A program made the position numbers and the translations under genes. Below, in pieces: positions 43,462-54,047 of a stretch of 64,000 nt of DNA. The stretch's first letter is position 1. Each line of letters begins with the position of its first letter. The DNA lies in contig NZ_JANSUY010000024.1 of assembly GCF_024741135.1 (NCBI RefSeq), positions 50,340-114,339 on the forward strand, read 5' to 3'. Under the pieces are notes generated by a model, which saw only the letters and a list, made by a program, of their open reading frames with translations, had not been told where the DNA came from and ran no database searches. Source of the stretch: Aquiflexum gelatinilyticum. Its GTDB lineage: Bacteria; Bacteroidota; Bacteroidia; Cytophagales; Cyclobacteriaceae.

Positions 43462-44277
43462 TTAGGGTAAGAATAAGGGCTGAAATTTATCAGCCCTTAT
43501 TTTTTTGAATTCAACCCTTTCTAAAACCAATCCATTTGCAGGAACAGCAACTGATATAGGACTTGTATGGTCTGAATCCAAAGCATTTTTCAAATCTTCC
43601 AATGTTATTTTTCCCAATCCCAAGTCCATCAAAGCCGCCATCATTATCCTAACCTGATACCTGAGAAATCCTTTCCCCTTGACGGAAAAAGTGAAAGCTT
43701 TTTCCGGAATAAAGCCTTTTCCAGCATCAGAATGGGTACAAATGTCAGACTCTAAAATTTCCCTGCTATAATCATCTGTCACTTTATCGATGGAGCAGTA
43801 TCGCCGGAAATCATGTATCCCAACAAAAAGTTTTGCGCCCTTTTTCATCAAATCAAGATCAGGTTTTTCTTTAAAAAATGTCAGGTTTCCTGCCGCAAAT
43901 GGGTGAAATTTTTCCCCAATTGCAAAATGATATCGGTATTCTTTCCAAATGACATCCTGAATAATATTAAAGGTCAAGGGAACAGACTCAAACCCCAAGA
44001 GCCTGATATCTGACGGGAGAAATGAATTTAATGTACTGAGAAGATCTGAAGAGATTTCATGTTTCAAAAACAATTCAAAAGCACCACGATTACAGGAAAC
44101 ATCTGCATCAGTCCGGCTTGCCCCGAGGATGGTAAAATCCTCATGACCTAATACGAAGCGAAATGCCTTTTCCAACGTCCCCTGTATCGTTTTGACTCCG
44201 GGTTGCTTTTGCCAACCGTGATACCTAAGTCCTAAATACTGCAGGTAAAAAAGATAGGTAAATGGTCTATTTTGCAT
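43462..44277 (-). CDS. TruA-like tRNA pseudouridine synthase
   Basis: This 271-residue protein has the TruA fold: YLGLRYHGWQKQPGVKTIQG at the N-terminus, the catalytic Asp motif ASRTDADVSC near residue 56, KEYRYHFAIG and GIHDFRRYC. The motif differs from the canonical GRTDAGVHA, with the Asp kept but Gly and His changed, so this may be a divergent TruA or a paralog with another target. TruA modifies U38-40 of tRNA anticodon arms. Its 3' end overlaps the fabI terminator. Confidence 0.85.
   Translation of the reverse strand: MQNRPFTYLFYLQYLGLRYHGWQKQPGVKTIQGTLEKAFRFVLGHEDFTILGASRTDADVSCNRGAFELFLKHEISSDLLSTLNSFLPSDIRLLGFESVPLTFNIIQDVIWKEYRYHFAIGEKFHPFAAGNLTFFKEKPDLDLMKKGAKLFVGIHDFRRYCSIDKVTDDYSREILESDICTHSDAGKGFIPEKAFTFSVKGKGFLRYQVRIMMAALMDLGLGKITLEDLKNALDSDHTSPISVAVPANGLVLERVEFKKIRADKFQPLFLP
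43473..43506 (+). terminator. fabI terminator, lying inside truA-like coding sequence
   Basis: An 11-bp perfect stem ATAAGGGCTGA / TCAGCCCTTAT (43473-43483 with 43490-43500) is followed by seven T on the plus strand. It is 66 bp after the fabI stop, but it encodes the C-terminal residues of the convergent truA-like gene. Confidence 0.85.
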
Positions 44278-44589
44278 AAAGCAACATTTTTTAAACTTTG
44301 AATTGGTAATTATTAAAAATTTCTTTTAGATATTTTTTTTAAATAAATAAAAATTAATATTCATTTTTTGCCCATTTTGAGGCAATTTTTTCGCCCTCAA
44401 AAAACAGAATTATTTCTTAAAAAAGATAGCCTTATCAAAAGACTCTAGGAAAAATATTATTATTAATTGTAATGTCATTATTATTATAAAAAGTATGATA
44501 AAAATCATATATCTGTTATTGAAATTCAATTTTGAGGTATTTTTAAATTTCTATAAATTAGAATAACAATAAAAAAACCCAAAATCATT
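44278..44589. other. AT-rich intergenic region with inverted repeat
   Basis: This 312-bp divergent region is strongly A/T-rich. It contains TATGAT-AAAA-ATCATA (44494-44509), a possible operator. No ORF or clear -7 box was found. Confidence 0.55.
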
Positions 44590-46119
44590 ATGAAAAAATT
44601 ATCTTTTTACAGCCATCTAAACAAGGTTTGGATGCTAGCCCTAGTCGCCTTTATGGTGGCTTGTTCACAGTTTGAGGACCCTGTGCCTGACGATGTTAGT
44701 AAGGTAAGCAGTGAAGAACTTTCTGCTTTTAAATTGAATCCTTATGGAAATGGATTGGAGAATGCGAGGATTCCTTCAACAGGAACTGCTTCTACGCCAG
44801 AATCCCAAGTTGGAATTACTCCTTATATAATTGGCGATGGAAACGTAGATTGTGGTCAAGTCGCAACCGCATACGGAATCGGTTCTTTTGAAAATTCGTT
44901 TGGCCAAATAGATACTCCATTCACAAACAATACTGCCACATTTGGTGCAATAACAGCCAATACAGATGGCACTTTTGTTTCTTGGAGCATTGAAGTTCCC
45001 GACGGATACTGCGTGAAATACCTTGCTGCTGTTGTAAAGGGTGGTGCAAATGCCAACGTATATTTCTATGAAGGAGATATTAGAAGTGATTCTGGATTGG
45101 CTTCTCCAACCAATTCCAGTGGTGGCCCTGCTGATTTAAGTAACCTTCGTTTTTGCTACACTTTGGAGAAAAAACCTGATGCACCAATAGTGAAAGGTGG
45201 TGAGTCATGTGATGAAGAAGGCCTGGTACTGAGAGCATCATTGGATGGTTCTATTCCTGAGGGATATACACTACAATGGTATGAAAAAAATGAAAGTGAA
45301 GAATTTGTACCAGTTGAAGATCCAAAATTGGATGAAGTGGGTTCAAAAACTTATTATGCAGCTTTTGTAAACGGTTGTTCAAGTAATATGTCTGAAGGCG
45401 CCGTGTTGACTATCCATCCTTTGCCTGCTGCACCGATATCAGGCGGAGATCAAGAAGGGGACTGTGATGATATACTTACTGCTACTGTTATAGATGTTCC
45501 CGAAGGAATCACCATCGTTTGGTACGATAAAGATGGAAATATAGTTGATGATCCTTCCTTAACTTATGATGAATCAATAGGTGGTGTTCAAACAGTGACT
45601 TATTATGCTGAAGCTGTGGATGATGAGACAAAATGTGCCAGTGAAAGGACAGCGGTTATGCTTACGCTCAATGAATGTGAGGAACCTTGCTATGATTTCG
45701 TTTGGAAAGGTGAGACTGCCTGGGCAGCAAATGGAAATACTTCTGGAACTTTAAGGTATATCAATCGAGGTAACTGGGCTACTTATACTGCTTATTCAGG
45801 AAGCGCCAAATCAGTAACCTTGTTTGCTGGGCAGACCAAGAATGCCGGTACCGTGGCTTTCTCCGCCGCTAGTGGAGGAATGGTTACAATCACGATTACT
45901 TTGAATGAAGGATGGAGACTTAAGGCAGGAAATGAAGCTGTCAAAATCCAGGGTTATCCTTCTGCTCCATCAGGAAATCCTTCTCCGGGACTATTTACGA
46001 CATATAAAGGGAATTCACTCTCAATCATGGTACCTCAAAGTGCCTTCTACGGTGTCCATTTGGATGTTGAATGGCAAACAGAAGAACTAATAGAGGTGGA
46101 ATGCCCTGAAGAAAAGTAG
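44590..46119 (+). CDS. Surface lipoprotein with Ig-like repeats
   Basis: This 509-residue lipoprotein has a signal ending in the lipobox MVACS (Cys near residue 25). Two Ig-like repeats of the Ig/PKD-like type found in Bacteroidota surface proteins are seen at about 195-280 and 285-370 (PDAPIVKGGESCDEEG, PAAPISGGDQEGDCDD, YTLQWYEKNE, ITIVWYDKDG, both ending TYYA). The C-terminal 130 residues form a separate domain (DFVWKGETAWAANG). No T9SS domain is present. Function is unknown; an adhesin or structural role is plausible. It stands alone with a strong terminator. Confidence 0.8.
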   Translation: MKKLSFYSHLNKVWMLALVAFMVACSQFEDPVPDDVSKVSSEELSAFKLNPYGNGLENARIPSTGTASTPESQVGITPYIIGDGNVDCGQVATAYGIGSFENSFGQIDTPFTNNTATFGAITANTDGTFVSWSIEVPDGYCVKYLAAVVKGGANANVYFYEGDIRSDSGLASPTNSSGGPADLSNLRFCYTLEKKPDAPIVKGGESCDEEGLVLRASLDGSIPEGYTLQWYEKNESEEFVPVEDPKLDEVGSKTYYAAFVNGCSSNMSEGAVLTIHPLPAAPISGGDQEGDCDDILTATVIDVPEGITIVWYDKDGNIVDDPSLTYDESIGGVQTVTYYAEAVDDETKCASERTAVMLTLNECEEPCYDFVWKGETAWAANGNTSGTLRYINRGNWATYTAYSGSAKSVTLFAGQTKNAGTVAFSAASGGMVTITITLNEGWRLKAGNEAVKIQGYPSAPSGNPSPGLFTTYKGNSLSIMVPQSAFYGVHLDVEWQTEELIEVECPEEK

Positions 46120-46144
46120 TTATTCTAGGCAAAAGTCACCAATT

Positions 46145-46192
46145 AAGACAAAGCCGTTGGGAGTTCCCAACGGCTTTGTCTTTCTATTTTTT
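46145..46192 (+). terminator. Strong terminator of lipoprotein gene
   Basis: A perfect 17-bp stem AAGACAAAGCCGTTGGG / CCCAACGGCTTTGTCTT (46145-46161 with 46166-46182) with loop AGTT is followed by T-rich sequence on the plus strand. It lies between the convergent lipoprotein gene and leuB. Confidence 0.93.
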
Positions 46193-46207
46193 CAGGACGT
46201 CGATTGA

Positions 46208-47269
46208 TCAAATATTGGCTGCCAGCCAATCCCCTACTTCAGAGGTCTTATACGCTTTTCCGCCTTCGGCGATATCCTCTGTTACGATTCCTTCAGCCAA
46301 GGACCTGTTTACAATATCAGAGATGGCCTTTGCTTCTTCCCTAAGATCAAATGCATACTCAAACATCATCGCTGCCGAAAGTATCGTGCCCAATGGATTT
46401 GCGATGTCTTTACCTGCAGCTTGCGGATAAGAACCGTGTATAGGTTCGAAAAGCTTGTTGTCGGTACCCAAGGAGGCAGAAGGCATCAAACCCATAGAAC
46501 CTGAAATCACTGAGGCTTCGTCTGTCAGGATATCTCCAAATAGGTTTTCAGTGATCAACACATCATATGCTTTTGGCCATTGGATCAAACGCATGGCGAC
46601 AGCATCTACAAATTCATATTCCACTTTGACGTCAGGATATTCCGGAGCCAATTCCTGCACTGTTTCCCTCCAAAGTCTGGAAGTAGCCAAGACATTGGCT
46701 TTGTCCACACATGTCAATAATTTCCTTCTCTTTTGGGCTGCTTCAAATCCCATTCTTGCCAACCTCGTGATTTCTTCCTTGGAATAAACATTGGTGTCAA
46801 ATGCTTTGGTGCCCTGCTCGTTTCTTCCTCTTGGTTCACCAAAATATATCCCTCCGGTCAACTCCCTAAAGAAAACCAAATCCACTCCTTCGATCCTATC
46901 CAATTTCAAAGGAGATTTATGTACCAAAGAAGGGAAAGTAAAGGTCGGCCGGACATTGGCAAACAATCCCAATTTCTTTCTCATTGCCAATAATCCCTGT
47001 TCAGGTCTAACTTTGGCTTTGGGATCATTGTCATATTTGGGATCTCCTATAGCTCCGAAAAGTACAGCATCCGCTCTCAAACATACTTCATGCGTCTCAT
47101 CCGGATAAGGATTACCTGTAAGGTCAATCGCAGCAGCCCCTACGGGCGCTTCCTCAAAATGGATGGTGTGACCAAATTTCTTAGCTACAGCTTTTACAAC
47201 TTTGACTGCCTGTGCAATTACCTCCGGGCCTATGCCGTCACCCGGCAATAGCGCTATATTCATTTCCAT
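46208..47269 (-). CDS. leuB: 3-isopropylmalate dehydrogenase
   Basis: This 353-residue NAD-dependent enzyme makes 2-oxoisocaproate in leucine synthesis. It has the [10 protein letters not shown] start, the substrate arginines in ANVRPTF and [12 protein letters not shown], the Tyr/Lys region ([13 protein letters not shown]), the metal Asp ([13 protein letters not shown]) and the NAD motif [14 protein letters not shown]. The Met at 47269 is used; upstream in-frame Met codons overlap the cimA-like gene further. It is the last gene of the ilv-leu operon and overlaps the previous gene by about 30 bp. Confidence 0.95.
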   Translation of the reverse strand: MEMNIALLPGDGIGPEVIAQAVKVVKAVAKKFGHTIHFEEAPVGAAAIDLTGNPYPDETHEVCLRADAVLFGAIGDPKYDNDPKAKVRPEQGLLAMRKKLGLFANVRPTFTFPSLVHKSPLKLDRIEGVDLVFFRELTGGIYFGEPRGRNEQGTKAFDTNVYSKEEITRLARMGFEAAQKRRKLLTCVDKANVLATSRLWRETVQELAPEYPDVKVEYEFVDAVAMRLIQWPKAYDVLITENLFGDILTDEASVISGSMGLMPSASLGTDNKLFEPIHGSYPQAAGKDIANPLGTILSAAMMFEYAFDLREEAKAISDIVNRSLAEGIVTEDIAEGGKAYKTSEVGDWLAANI

Positions 47270-48857
47270 AGAAATTCTTTTTATCAAGTTCAGGGTTTTC
47301 GTCCGGGTGAGTTCCGATTCCCGGCTCTGTTTTTTTTATTTTTTCAATGATGTTCAGCATTTTTTCAGTAGCCTTCAATGCAGCCACTGTCTGATCGCTG
47401 TCCAATCCTTTGGTCTTGAATATCCTTCCAAAATCCCAGGTGATGACTGTTTCCACAAAAGCATCAGTCTTTCCTCCTGGAGGAATGGTCACACTATAAT
47501 TGGTCAAAACCGGCAATTCTTTATTCAAGGATTTGTAAATCTTTTTCAATGCCTTCATGAAAGCATCGTATTGACCATCCCCTGAAGACCCTTCTTCATA
47601 GCTTTCGCCATTGATGTTGATCTTCAATTGCACAGTGGGTCTCAAGCCCTTAGAATGGCTGAGGTTATAGCCTTCAATGAATATATCATGGGAGATGGAA
47701 TTGTTCTGCAACACATCAGAAATGATATAAGGCAAATCTTCTGTAGTCACACGTTCTTTCTTGTCCCCCAATTCAATGATCCTTTGGGTAACTTTTGTCA
47801 GTTCGTCAGGTTCAAGCGAGATTCCCAATTCCTGCAGGTTTTTGACAATATTGGCTTTTCCTGATGTCTTGCCCAAAGCATATTTTCTTTGACGGCCAAA
47901 TCGCTCGGGAAGCAAATCATTGAAATAAAGATTTTTCTTATTGTCCCCATCGGCATGGATTCCGGCAGTTTGGGTAAATACATTTTCACCTACTACCGGT
48001 TTGTTGGCAGGGATGTGCTGACCGGAAAATTGCTCTACCAACTTGCTGACGCGATAGATTTTGTTTTCTTTGACGTTCAGCTTAAAGTCTGTAAAGTCCT
48101 TCAAAACCGCAATTACTGATTCTAATGGCGCATTTCCGGCCCTTTCTCCCAATCCATTAACCGTGGTGTGGATACCACCAACGCCGTTATAAATTGCCTC
48201 GAGCACATTGGCTACTGACAAATCATAGTCATTGTGTGCGTGAAAATCAAAATGGGTGTCGGGATATTCACTCGTAATCAGCTTGAGAAAATGGGACACT
48301 TCTCTGGGATTGAGCAGTCCCAAAGTATCGGGAAGCATAATTCTCCTTACCTGAAGCTGTACCAATACACCAATCAAATCCATGGTGTAATTCATGGAAT
48401 TTCTCATGCCATTGGACCAATCTTCCAAGTAAACATTGACCGAAATACCATTTTCACGGGCATAGAGCACGCTTCTTTCAATATCCTTGAAATGTTGCTC
48501 CGGGGTTTTCCGAAGCTGATGGGTCAGGTGATTGAGAGAGCCTTTGGTCAAAAGGTTAAGAACCTTCCCTCCGGCTTCCTTTATCCAATTGATAGAATCG
48601 GGGGTGTCGACAAAACCCAACACTTCTACCCTATCCAGATATCCTTTTTCGGCAGCCCATTGAGTAATCCTTTTCACCCCTTCCATTTCCCCTTCAGAAA
48701 CCCGGGCAGAAGCCACTTCGATCCTATCCACCTTCATTTCATCCAATAGCAGTTTGGCTATCTGAAGTTTTTCTGAAGGTAGAAAGGAAACTCCCGAGGT
48801 CTGTTCTCCATCCCTCAGAGTGGTATCCATGATTTCTATTTTCCTGTGATGACCCAT
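47238..48857 (-). CDS. (R)-citramalate synthase-like / second isopropylmalate synthase family enzyme
   Basis: This 539-residue DRE-TIM metallolyase has the start [14 protein letters not shown], the metal-binding HAHND motif ([10 protein letters not shown]), a [12 protein letters not shown] signature and a C-terminal LeuA-dimer regulatory domain (about 390-510). It differs from the operon's bona fide LeuA (50948-52459). In Cytophagales and Leptospira, enzymes of this branch are citramalate synthases, making isoleucine from pyruvate without threonine. That assignment is inference; the operon contains no ilvA threonine deaminase, which agrees with it. Confidence 0.75.
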   Translation of the reverse strand: MGHHRKIEIMDTTLRDGEQTSGVSFLPSEKLQIAKLLLDEMKVDRIEVASARVSEGEMEGVKRITQWAAEKGYLDRVEVLGFVDTPDSINWIKEAGGKVLNLLTKGSLNHLTHQLRKTPEQHFKDIERSVLYARENGISVNVYLEDWSNGMRNSMNYTMDLIGVLVQLQVRRIMLPDTLGLLNPREVSHFLKLITSEYPDTHFDFHAHNDYDLSVANVLEAIYNGVGGIHTTVNGLGERAGNAPLESVIAVLKDFTDFKLNVKENKIYRVSKLVEQFSGQHIPANKPVVGENVFTQTAGIHADGDNKKNLYFNDLLPERFGRQRKYALGKTSGKANIVKNLQELGISLEPDELTKVTQRIIELGDKKERVTTEDLPYIISDVLQNNSISHDIFIEGYNLSHSKGLRPTVQLKININGESYEEGSSGDGQYDAFMKALKKIYKSLNKELPVLTNYSVTIPPGGKTDAFVETVITWDFGRIFKTKGLDSDQTVAALKATEKMLNIIEKIKKTEPGIGTHPDENPELDKKNFYGNEYSAIAG

Positions 48858-48932
48858 TTTTTGGAGTTTGGCACAAAGTTTACAAATGCGTGCTGCTGGT
48901 TTTAATGTTTAAGAAGGATGATTAGAATCCGC

Positions 48933-49523
48933 TTACCTGTTTTCGGCGAAAGCAGCAATTTCATCCTTGATATTCAAGAGATAATCAATATCGTCAAAAC
49001 CGTTTTTCATGTTTTCCTTTTTGTAGGAATTGATGTCAAAAGATTCAGATTCTCCTGTACTTAGCAGTGTGATTTTTTGTTTGTCGATATCTATTTCAAC
49101 TTCTGTCTTTGGATCAGCTTCAACAGCTTTAAACAAAACCTCTGCAAATTCGGGACTGATGGTCACCGGCAAAACACCGATATTCAGACAGTTATTTTTG
49201 AAAATATCAGCAAAGAAACTTGAAACAACTGCCCTGAATCCATAATCATAGATTGCCCAAACCGCATGTTCACGGCTGGAACCTGAACCGAAATTTTTTC
49301 CTGAAAGGAGAATTTTTCCTGAGTACGTTGGATCGTTGAGCACAAAATCCTTTTTGGGATTTCCTTCTACATCATATCTCCAATCCCTGAACAGGTTGTC
49401 TCCGAAACCTTCCCTTTCGGTAGCTTTTAGAAAGCGGGCCGGAATGATTTGGTCCGTGTCGACGTTTTCGGCAGGTAAAGGAACAACTGTGCTGGTAAGT
49501 ATATTGAATTTATCGTAAGCCAT
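48933..49523 (-). CDS. leuD: 3-isopropylmalate dehydratase small subunit
   Basis: This 196-residue swivel-domain subunit pairs with LeuC. It has TDQIIPARFLK near the N-terminus and the GKNFGSGSSREHAVWA motif. Together they isomerise 2- to 3-isopropylmalate. It lies 17 bp downstream of leuC. Confidence 0.97.
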   Translation of the reverse strand: MAYDKFNILTSTVVPLPAENVDTDQIIPARFLKATEREGFGDNLFRDWRYDVEGNPKKDFVLNDPTYSGKILLSGKNFGSGSSREHAVWAIYDYGFRAVVSSFFADIFKNNCLNIGVLPVTISPEFAEVLFKAVEADPKTEVEIDIDKQKITLLSTGESESFDINSYKKENMKNGFDDIDYLLNIKDEIAAFAENR

Positions 49524-49540
49524 TTTTTCTTTCTTTTTGA

Positions 49541-50941
49541 TTAAAATACTTCCCTTGGATCTGCGATTACGCCTGTTACGGCTACAGCTGCGACCGTAAG
49601 TGGACTGGCCAAAAGTGTTCTTGCACCTGGACCTTGTCTTCCTTCAAAATTCCTGTTGGAAGTAGACACGGCATATTTACCTGAAGGAATTTTGTCGTCA
49701 TTCATGGCAAGACAGGCTGAACAGCCCGGTTGTCTCAATTCGAAACCGGCATCTTCCAATATTTTTACCAAACCTTCTTCATGCGCCATTTTCTCTACTT
49801 CTCTTGATCCTGGAACAATCCAAGCGGTGATATTATCCGCCTTGTGTTTTCCTTTGACAAAAGCAGCTACCGAGCGGATGTCTTCGATCCTGCCATTCGT
49901 ACAGCTTCCTACGAATACATAATCCACCTTTTTCCCTTTGATTGGTTCACCTGGGGCAAAACCCATATATTCCAAAGATTTGAGATAGGAGATTTTATTG
50001 CTTCCTTCCATTCCTTCGGTTGTCGGGATGTTGCCTTTGATTTTGATACCCATACCAGGATTGGTACCGTAGGTTATCATCGGCTCGATATCAGTGCCAT
50101 CAAAAGTATATTCTTTGTCAAAAACAGCACCTTCGTCTGTTTTCAGCGTTTTCCAATAAGCTACAGCTTTGTCCCACGCTTCACCTTTTGGTGCATACTG
50201 TTTTCCCTTGAGGTAGGCAAATGTGGTTTCGTCAGGAGCTATCAAACCTCCACGGGCACCCATTTCGATACTCATGTTGCAGATGGTCATCCTTGCTTCC
50301 ATGCTCAAGCTTCGGATAGCCGAACCTGCATATTCCACAAAGTACCCTGTTGCCCCTGCAGCCGAAATCTTGGCAATGATATAGAGAATGATGTCCTTGG
50401 AAGTCACTCCGGCCCCTAATTCACCATCTACAGTTATCCGCATTTTTTTAGCCTTGGTCTGCATGATGCATTGTGTCGCCAAAACCATTTCCACTTCAGA
50501 GGTTCCGATTCCAAATGCAATCGCCCCAAAAGCACCATGGGTTGAGGTATGGCTGTCGCCACAGACTATGGTCATGCCCGGTTGGGTGATGCCCAACTCC
50601 GGACCAATCACATGGACAATACCATGGTGATCTGATCCCAAATCATACAGTTCTATGCCATACTTTTTACAGTTTTCCCTCAGTTTTTCAACCTGCATAC
50701 GGGAAAGCTTGTCCTTGATGGTTTTGTCCTGATCGACAGTAGGTACATTGTGGTCTGGCGTGCCGACTGTCCTGTCGGGATGAAGAACACCAATGCCTCT
50801 TTTTTCCAGATTCAGAAATGCTACCGGGCTTGTCACTTCATGGATAAAATGCTTATCAATGAAGAAGACATCAGGACCATTGGGTACGGAACGCACCACA
50901 TGTGAATCCCAGATTTTATCGAATAATGTATTTTTTTCCAT
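49541..50941 (-). CDS. leuC: 3-isopropylmalate dehydratase large subunit
   Basis: This 466-residue aconitase-family subunit binds a 4Fe-4S cluster through cysteines seen in [12 protein letters not shown] and [10 protein letters not shown]. The [15 protein letters not shown] signature is present near residue 133. It pairs with LeuD. Length is normal. It lies 6 bp downstream of leuA. Confidence 0.97.
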   Translation of the reverse strand: MEKNTLFDKIWDSHVVRSVPNGPDVFFIDKHFIHEVTSPVAFLNLEKRGIGVLHPDRTVGTPDHNVPTVDQDKTIKDKLSRMQVEKLRENCKKYGIELYDLGSDHHGIVHVIGPELGITQPGMTIVCGDSHTSTHGAFGAIAFGIGTSEVEMVLATQCIMQTKAKKMRITVDGELGAGVTSKDIILYIIAKISAAGATGYFVEYAGSAIRSLSMEARMTICNMSIEMGARGGLIAPDETTFAYLKGKQYAPKGEAWDKAVAYWKTLKTDEGAVFDKEYTFDGTDIEPMITYGTNPGMGIKIKGNIPTTEGMEGSNKISYLKSLEYMGFAPGEPIKGKKVDYVFVGSCTNGRIEDIRSVAAFVKGKHKADNITAWIVPGSREVEKMAHEEGLVKILEDAGFELRQPGCSACLAMNDDKIPSGKYAVSTSNRNFEGRQGPGARTLLASPLTVAAVAVTGVIADPREVF

Positions 50942-50947
50942 CTTAAC

Positions 50948-52459
50948 TTACGCTACAATCACTTTGTCTTTGACAGGTATTTTGTTCAGGGCATCCACAA
51001 ATGCCTGTGCTGAAGCCAATACGATATCTGTATTGGATGCAAAACCATAATAAGGTCTGTCACCCTGAATAATCCTCATGTGTACTTTGGCAACATCATC
51101 ACTTCCATGGGTTATCGCTTGGATGAGGAATTCCTCCAGCTCAATCTGTGGTTTGACAATGGATTCAATTGCCTTCAAAACCGCATCTACAGGACCGTTG
51201 CCGGTTGAGTCTGCCTCAAAATTTTTCTCCCCAACCTTCAGTTCCACATGGGCTTTGATTTCACCGTTTGACTGGTAGCTTACTTTCCCAAGTTCAATAA
51301 AGGAGGAACCGTCCATAAACTTCCCAACAAGGGAAAGCAGATCCTTTGTTCCGATATCTCTTTTAGAATCAGCCAAAATCAAAAATTCCTCATATACCTC
51401 ACGCAGCGGTTCACCTTCAAGTTCTACGCCCAAAGCATCCAAATGGTACTTGAGTGCAGCCCTACCGCTTCTCGCAGTCAGGACGATAGTAGATTCATGA
51501 ACGCCAACTTCTTTTGGGTCGATGATCTCGTAATTTTCTCTGTGCTTGAGGACGCCATCTTGGTGGATGCCAGAGGAATGGGCAAATGCATTTCTTCCTA
51601 CTATCGCTTTGTTGGGCTGCACCGGCATGTTCATCAACTTTGAGATCAACCTGCTTGTCCCATAGATCAATTCGGTCTTGATATTAGTATGGACCGGAAT
51701 GGCATGGTGGCATTTGATCGCCATGACCACTTCTTCCAAAGAGGTGTTTCCTGCACGCTCCCCAATGCCGTTGATCGTAAGTTCTGCTTGTCTTGCGCCG
51801 TTTTGTACCCCTGCTATGGTATTAGCAGTGGCCATCCCCAAATCATTGTGGCAATGTGTTGCAATAATCGCTTTGTCGATATTCGATACGTTTTCCTTCA
51901 GGTAGCGGATGATCGCGCCGTATTGCTCAGGAAGACAATAACCGGTAGTATCCGGGATATTAACTACCGTTGCGCCGGCTTTGATCACTGCTTCGATGAT
52001 TTTTGCTAGGAATGGCAACTCAGCCCTTCCTGCATCCTCAGCGTAGAATTCAACATCCTCGACGAAGCTTTTTGCATATTTCACCGCCCTTATACCTCTT
52101 TCGATGATGTTTTCAGGAGTGGATCTCAGCTTGAATTGAATATGGTAAGGGGACACTCCGATGCCTGTATGGATTCTTCCTTTTTTGGCATACTTCAAAG
52201 CATCGGCAGCGACTTCTATGTCTTTCTCCACTGCCCTTGAAAGGGCGCAGATGATAGGATTAGATACAGCTTTGGAAATTTCTACTACCGAATTGAAATC
52301 GCCTGGACTGGAAATTGGAAATCCTGCCTCGATGATATCAACTCCAAGTTCTTCTAAAGCTTTCGCCACCACTATCTTTTCCTGGGAGTTTAACTGACAT
52401 CCCGGTACCTGCTCTCCATCCCGGAGGGTAGTATCAAATATCCATAGCTTTTCACTCAT
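50948..52459 (-). CDS. leuA: 2-isopropylmalate synthase
   Basis: This 503-residue enzyme condenses 2-oxoisovalerate with acetyl-CoA, the first committed leucine step. It has [15 protein letters not shown], the LeuA signature [13 protein letters not shown] (metal histidines) and [17 protein letters not shown]-terminal regulatory domain (about 380-500), which gives leucine feedback inhibition in the family, is present. It follows ilvC by 7 bp. Confidence 0.96.
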   Translation of the reverse strand: MSEKLWIFDTTLRDGEQVPGCQLNSQEKIVVAKALEELGVDIIEAGFPISSPGDFNSVVEISKAVSNPIICALSRAVEKDIEVAADALKYAKKGRIHTGIGVSPYHIQFKLRSTPENIIERGIRAVKYAKSFVEDVEFYAEDAGRAELPFLAKIIEAVIKAGATVVNIPDTTGYCLPEQYGAIIRYLKENVSNIDKAIIATHCHNDLGMATANTIAGVQNGARQAELTINGIGERAGNTSLEEVVMAIKCHHAIPVHTNIKTELIYGTSRLISKLMNMPVQPNKAIVGRNAFAHSSGIHQDGVLKHRENYEIIDPKEVGVHESTIVLTARSGRAALKYHLDALGVELEGEPLREVYEEFLILADSKRDIGTKDLLSLVGKFMDGSSFIELGKVSYQSNGEIKAHVELKVGEKNFEADSTGNGPVDAVLKAIESIVKPQIELEEFLIQAITHGSDDVAKVHMRIIQGDRPYYGFASNTDIVLASAQAFVDALNKIPVKDKVIVA

Positions 52460-52466
52460 AATTATC

Positions 52467-53510
52467 TCAGTTATTTTCTGGTCTCAATTTTCTGACAGTA
52501 GCGCCTGCTTGCCACATTTCAGAATCTCTCAATTCTTTCAATTCAACTTCCAATTTTTCTCTGTAATCAGGCTTGCTGTTAGAGTCAATTGATTTTTGGG
52601 CTTCTTTTCCTGATTTTACACTGTTATACAATTCCTCAAAAACAGGCTTGGTGGCATCTCTGAAAGGTTTCCACCAATCCAAAGCACCTCTTTGGGCAGT
52701 TGTGGAGCAATTGGCATACATCCAATCCATTCCGTTTTCGGCTACCAATGGCATCAAGCTTTGAGTCAATTCTTCCACTGTTTCGTTGAATGCTTCAGAT
52801 GGCGTATGTCCATTTGCTCTCAACACTTCGTATTGAGCAGCAAAAATCCCCTGAATCGCACCCATCAAAGTACCTCTTTCTCCGGTAAGATCGGAAGTCA
52901 CTTCTCTGTAGAAATCTGTTTCGAACAAGTATCCTGAACCAACTCCGATTCCAAGAGCAATTACCCTATCTTTTGCTCTGCCTGTTCCATCTTGGAAGAT
53001 AGCATAAGAAGAATTCAAGCCTCTGCCTTCGACAAACATCCTTCTTAAAGAGGTACCTGATCCTTTTGGAGCAACCAAGATTACATCTACATCAGCAGGG
53101 GGAATAATGCCTGTTTTTTCCTTGTAAGTGATCCCAAAACCATGGGAAAAATAAAGGGCTTTTCCAGGAGTAAGGTATTTTTTAACGGTCGGCCAAAGTG
53201 TAATCTGACCAGCATCAGAAAGAAGGAACTGAATGATTGTGCCTTTTTCGCAAGCTTCTTCCAATTCAAACAAAGTCTCACCCGGTACCCAGCCATCAGC
53301 AACAGCTTTGTCCCAAGTTTTGGAGTTTTTCCTTTGTCCGACGATGACATTGAAACCGTTGTCTCTCAGGTTGAGCGCCTGGCCGGGGCCTTGCACGCCA
53401 TATCCCAATACCGCAATGGTTTCATCCTTCAATACTTCTCTTGCTTTCTCCAAAGGAAATTCCTCTCTGGTGACTACGTTTTCTTCTACTGATCCGAATT
53501 TCAGTTTCAT
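52467..53510 (-). CDS. ilvC: Ketol-acid reductoisomerase
   Basis: This 347-residue class I-size enzyme turns acetolactate or acetohydroxybutyrate into the dihydroxy acids. It has the Rossmann motif [12 protein letters not shown], the cofactor loop [10 protein letters not shown] (Arg/Lys/Ser, suggesting NADPH), the [11 protein letters not shown] motif and the metal acidic residues in [11 protein letters not shown] and TVEELTQSL. The order in the operon is between ilvN and leuA. Confidence 0.95.
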   Translation of the reverse strand: MKLKFGSVEENVVTREEFPLEKAREVLKDETIAVLGYGVQGPGQALNLRDNGFNVIVGQRKNSKTWDKAVADGWVPGETLFELEEACEKGTIIQFLLSDAGQITLWPTVKKYLTPGKALYFSHGFGITYKEKTGIIPPADVDVILVAPKGSGTSLRRMFVEGRGLNSSYAIFQDGTGRAKDRVIALGIGVGSGYLFETDFYREVTSDLTGERGTLMGAIQGIFAAQYEVLRANGHTPSEAFNETVEELTQSLMPLVAENGMDWMYANCSTTAQRGALDWWKPFRDATKPVFEELYNSVKSGKEAQKSIDSNSKPDYREKLEVELKELRDSEMWQAGATVRKLRPENN

Positions 53511-53521
53511 AGTGTGATAAA

Positions 53522-54031
53522 TTAGGTTTGATTATTTAAATATTCTGTGATGGAAAATTTGGGTTTGGCTATAGCTACCCTTCCCGAACGGGAAAATTCC
53601 AAGAGGTTAAATGGTTTCAAAATTTCAAGCAAAGCCTGTGTGTCTTCTTTGTGACCTGTAAACTCCAGTACAACAAATTCTTTTTCAGCAGCAATGATAT
53701 GTGCGTTGAATTGTCTGATGACTCTTTCTAGCCCAGGATCCAAACTCTCGATCGGAATTTTGTACAATGCGATTTCCTGATATACCACTTCATCATCCAT
53801 GAAATAATACACCTTGATCACATCCACTACTTTTTCAATTTGCTTGGAAAGCTGTATAATTTGCTCATCTGTCACGGTGACCTCAATGGTAATTTTATGA
53901 ATACCATCAAGGCGGCTCTCTGATGCAGTCAAAGCATCAATGTTTATTCCCCTTCTTGTGAAAATAATCGTGATGCGGTTTAGAATCCCGATAAAATTTT
54001 CTGTATATACTAATATGGTGTAGCGGTTCAT
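53522..54031 (-). CDS. ilvN: Acetolactate synthase small subunit
   Basis: This 169-residue regulatory subunit has an N-terminal ACT domain (TILVYTENFIGILNRI, ARRGINIDALTAS-like) that binds valine in the family and a C-terminal ALS-SS domain. It activates and gives feedback control to IlvB. It is 16 bp downstream of ilvB. Confidence 0.95.
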   Translation of the reverse strand: MNRYTILVYTENFIGILNRITIIFTRRGINIDALTASESRLDGIHKITIEVTVTDEQIIQLSKQIEKVVDVIKVYYFMDDEVVYQEIALYKIPIESLDPGLERVIRQFNAHIIAAEKEFVVLEFTGHKEDTQALLEILKPFNLLEFSRSGRVAIAKPKFSITEYLNNQT

Positions 54032-54047
54032 AAATTCAATTTCAGTC

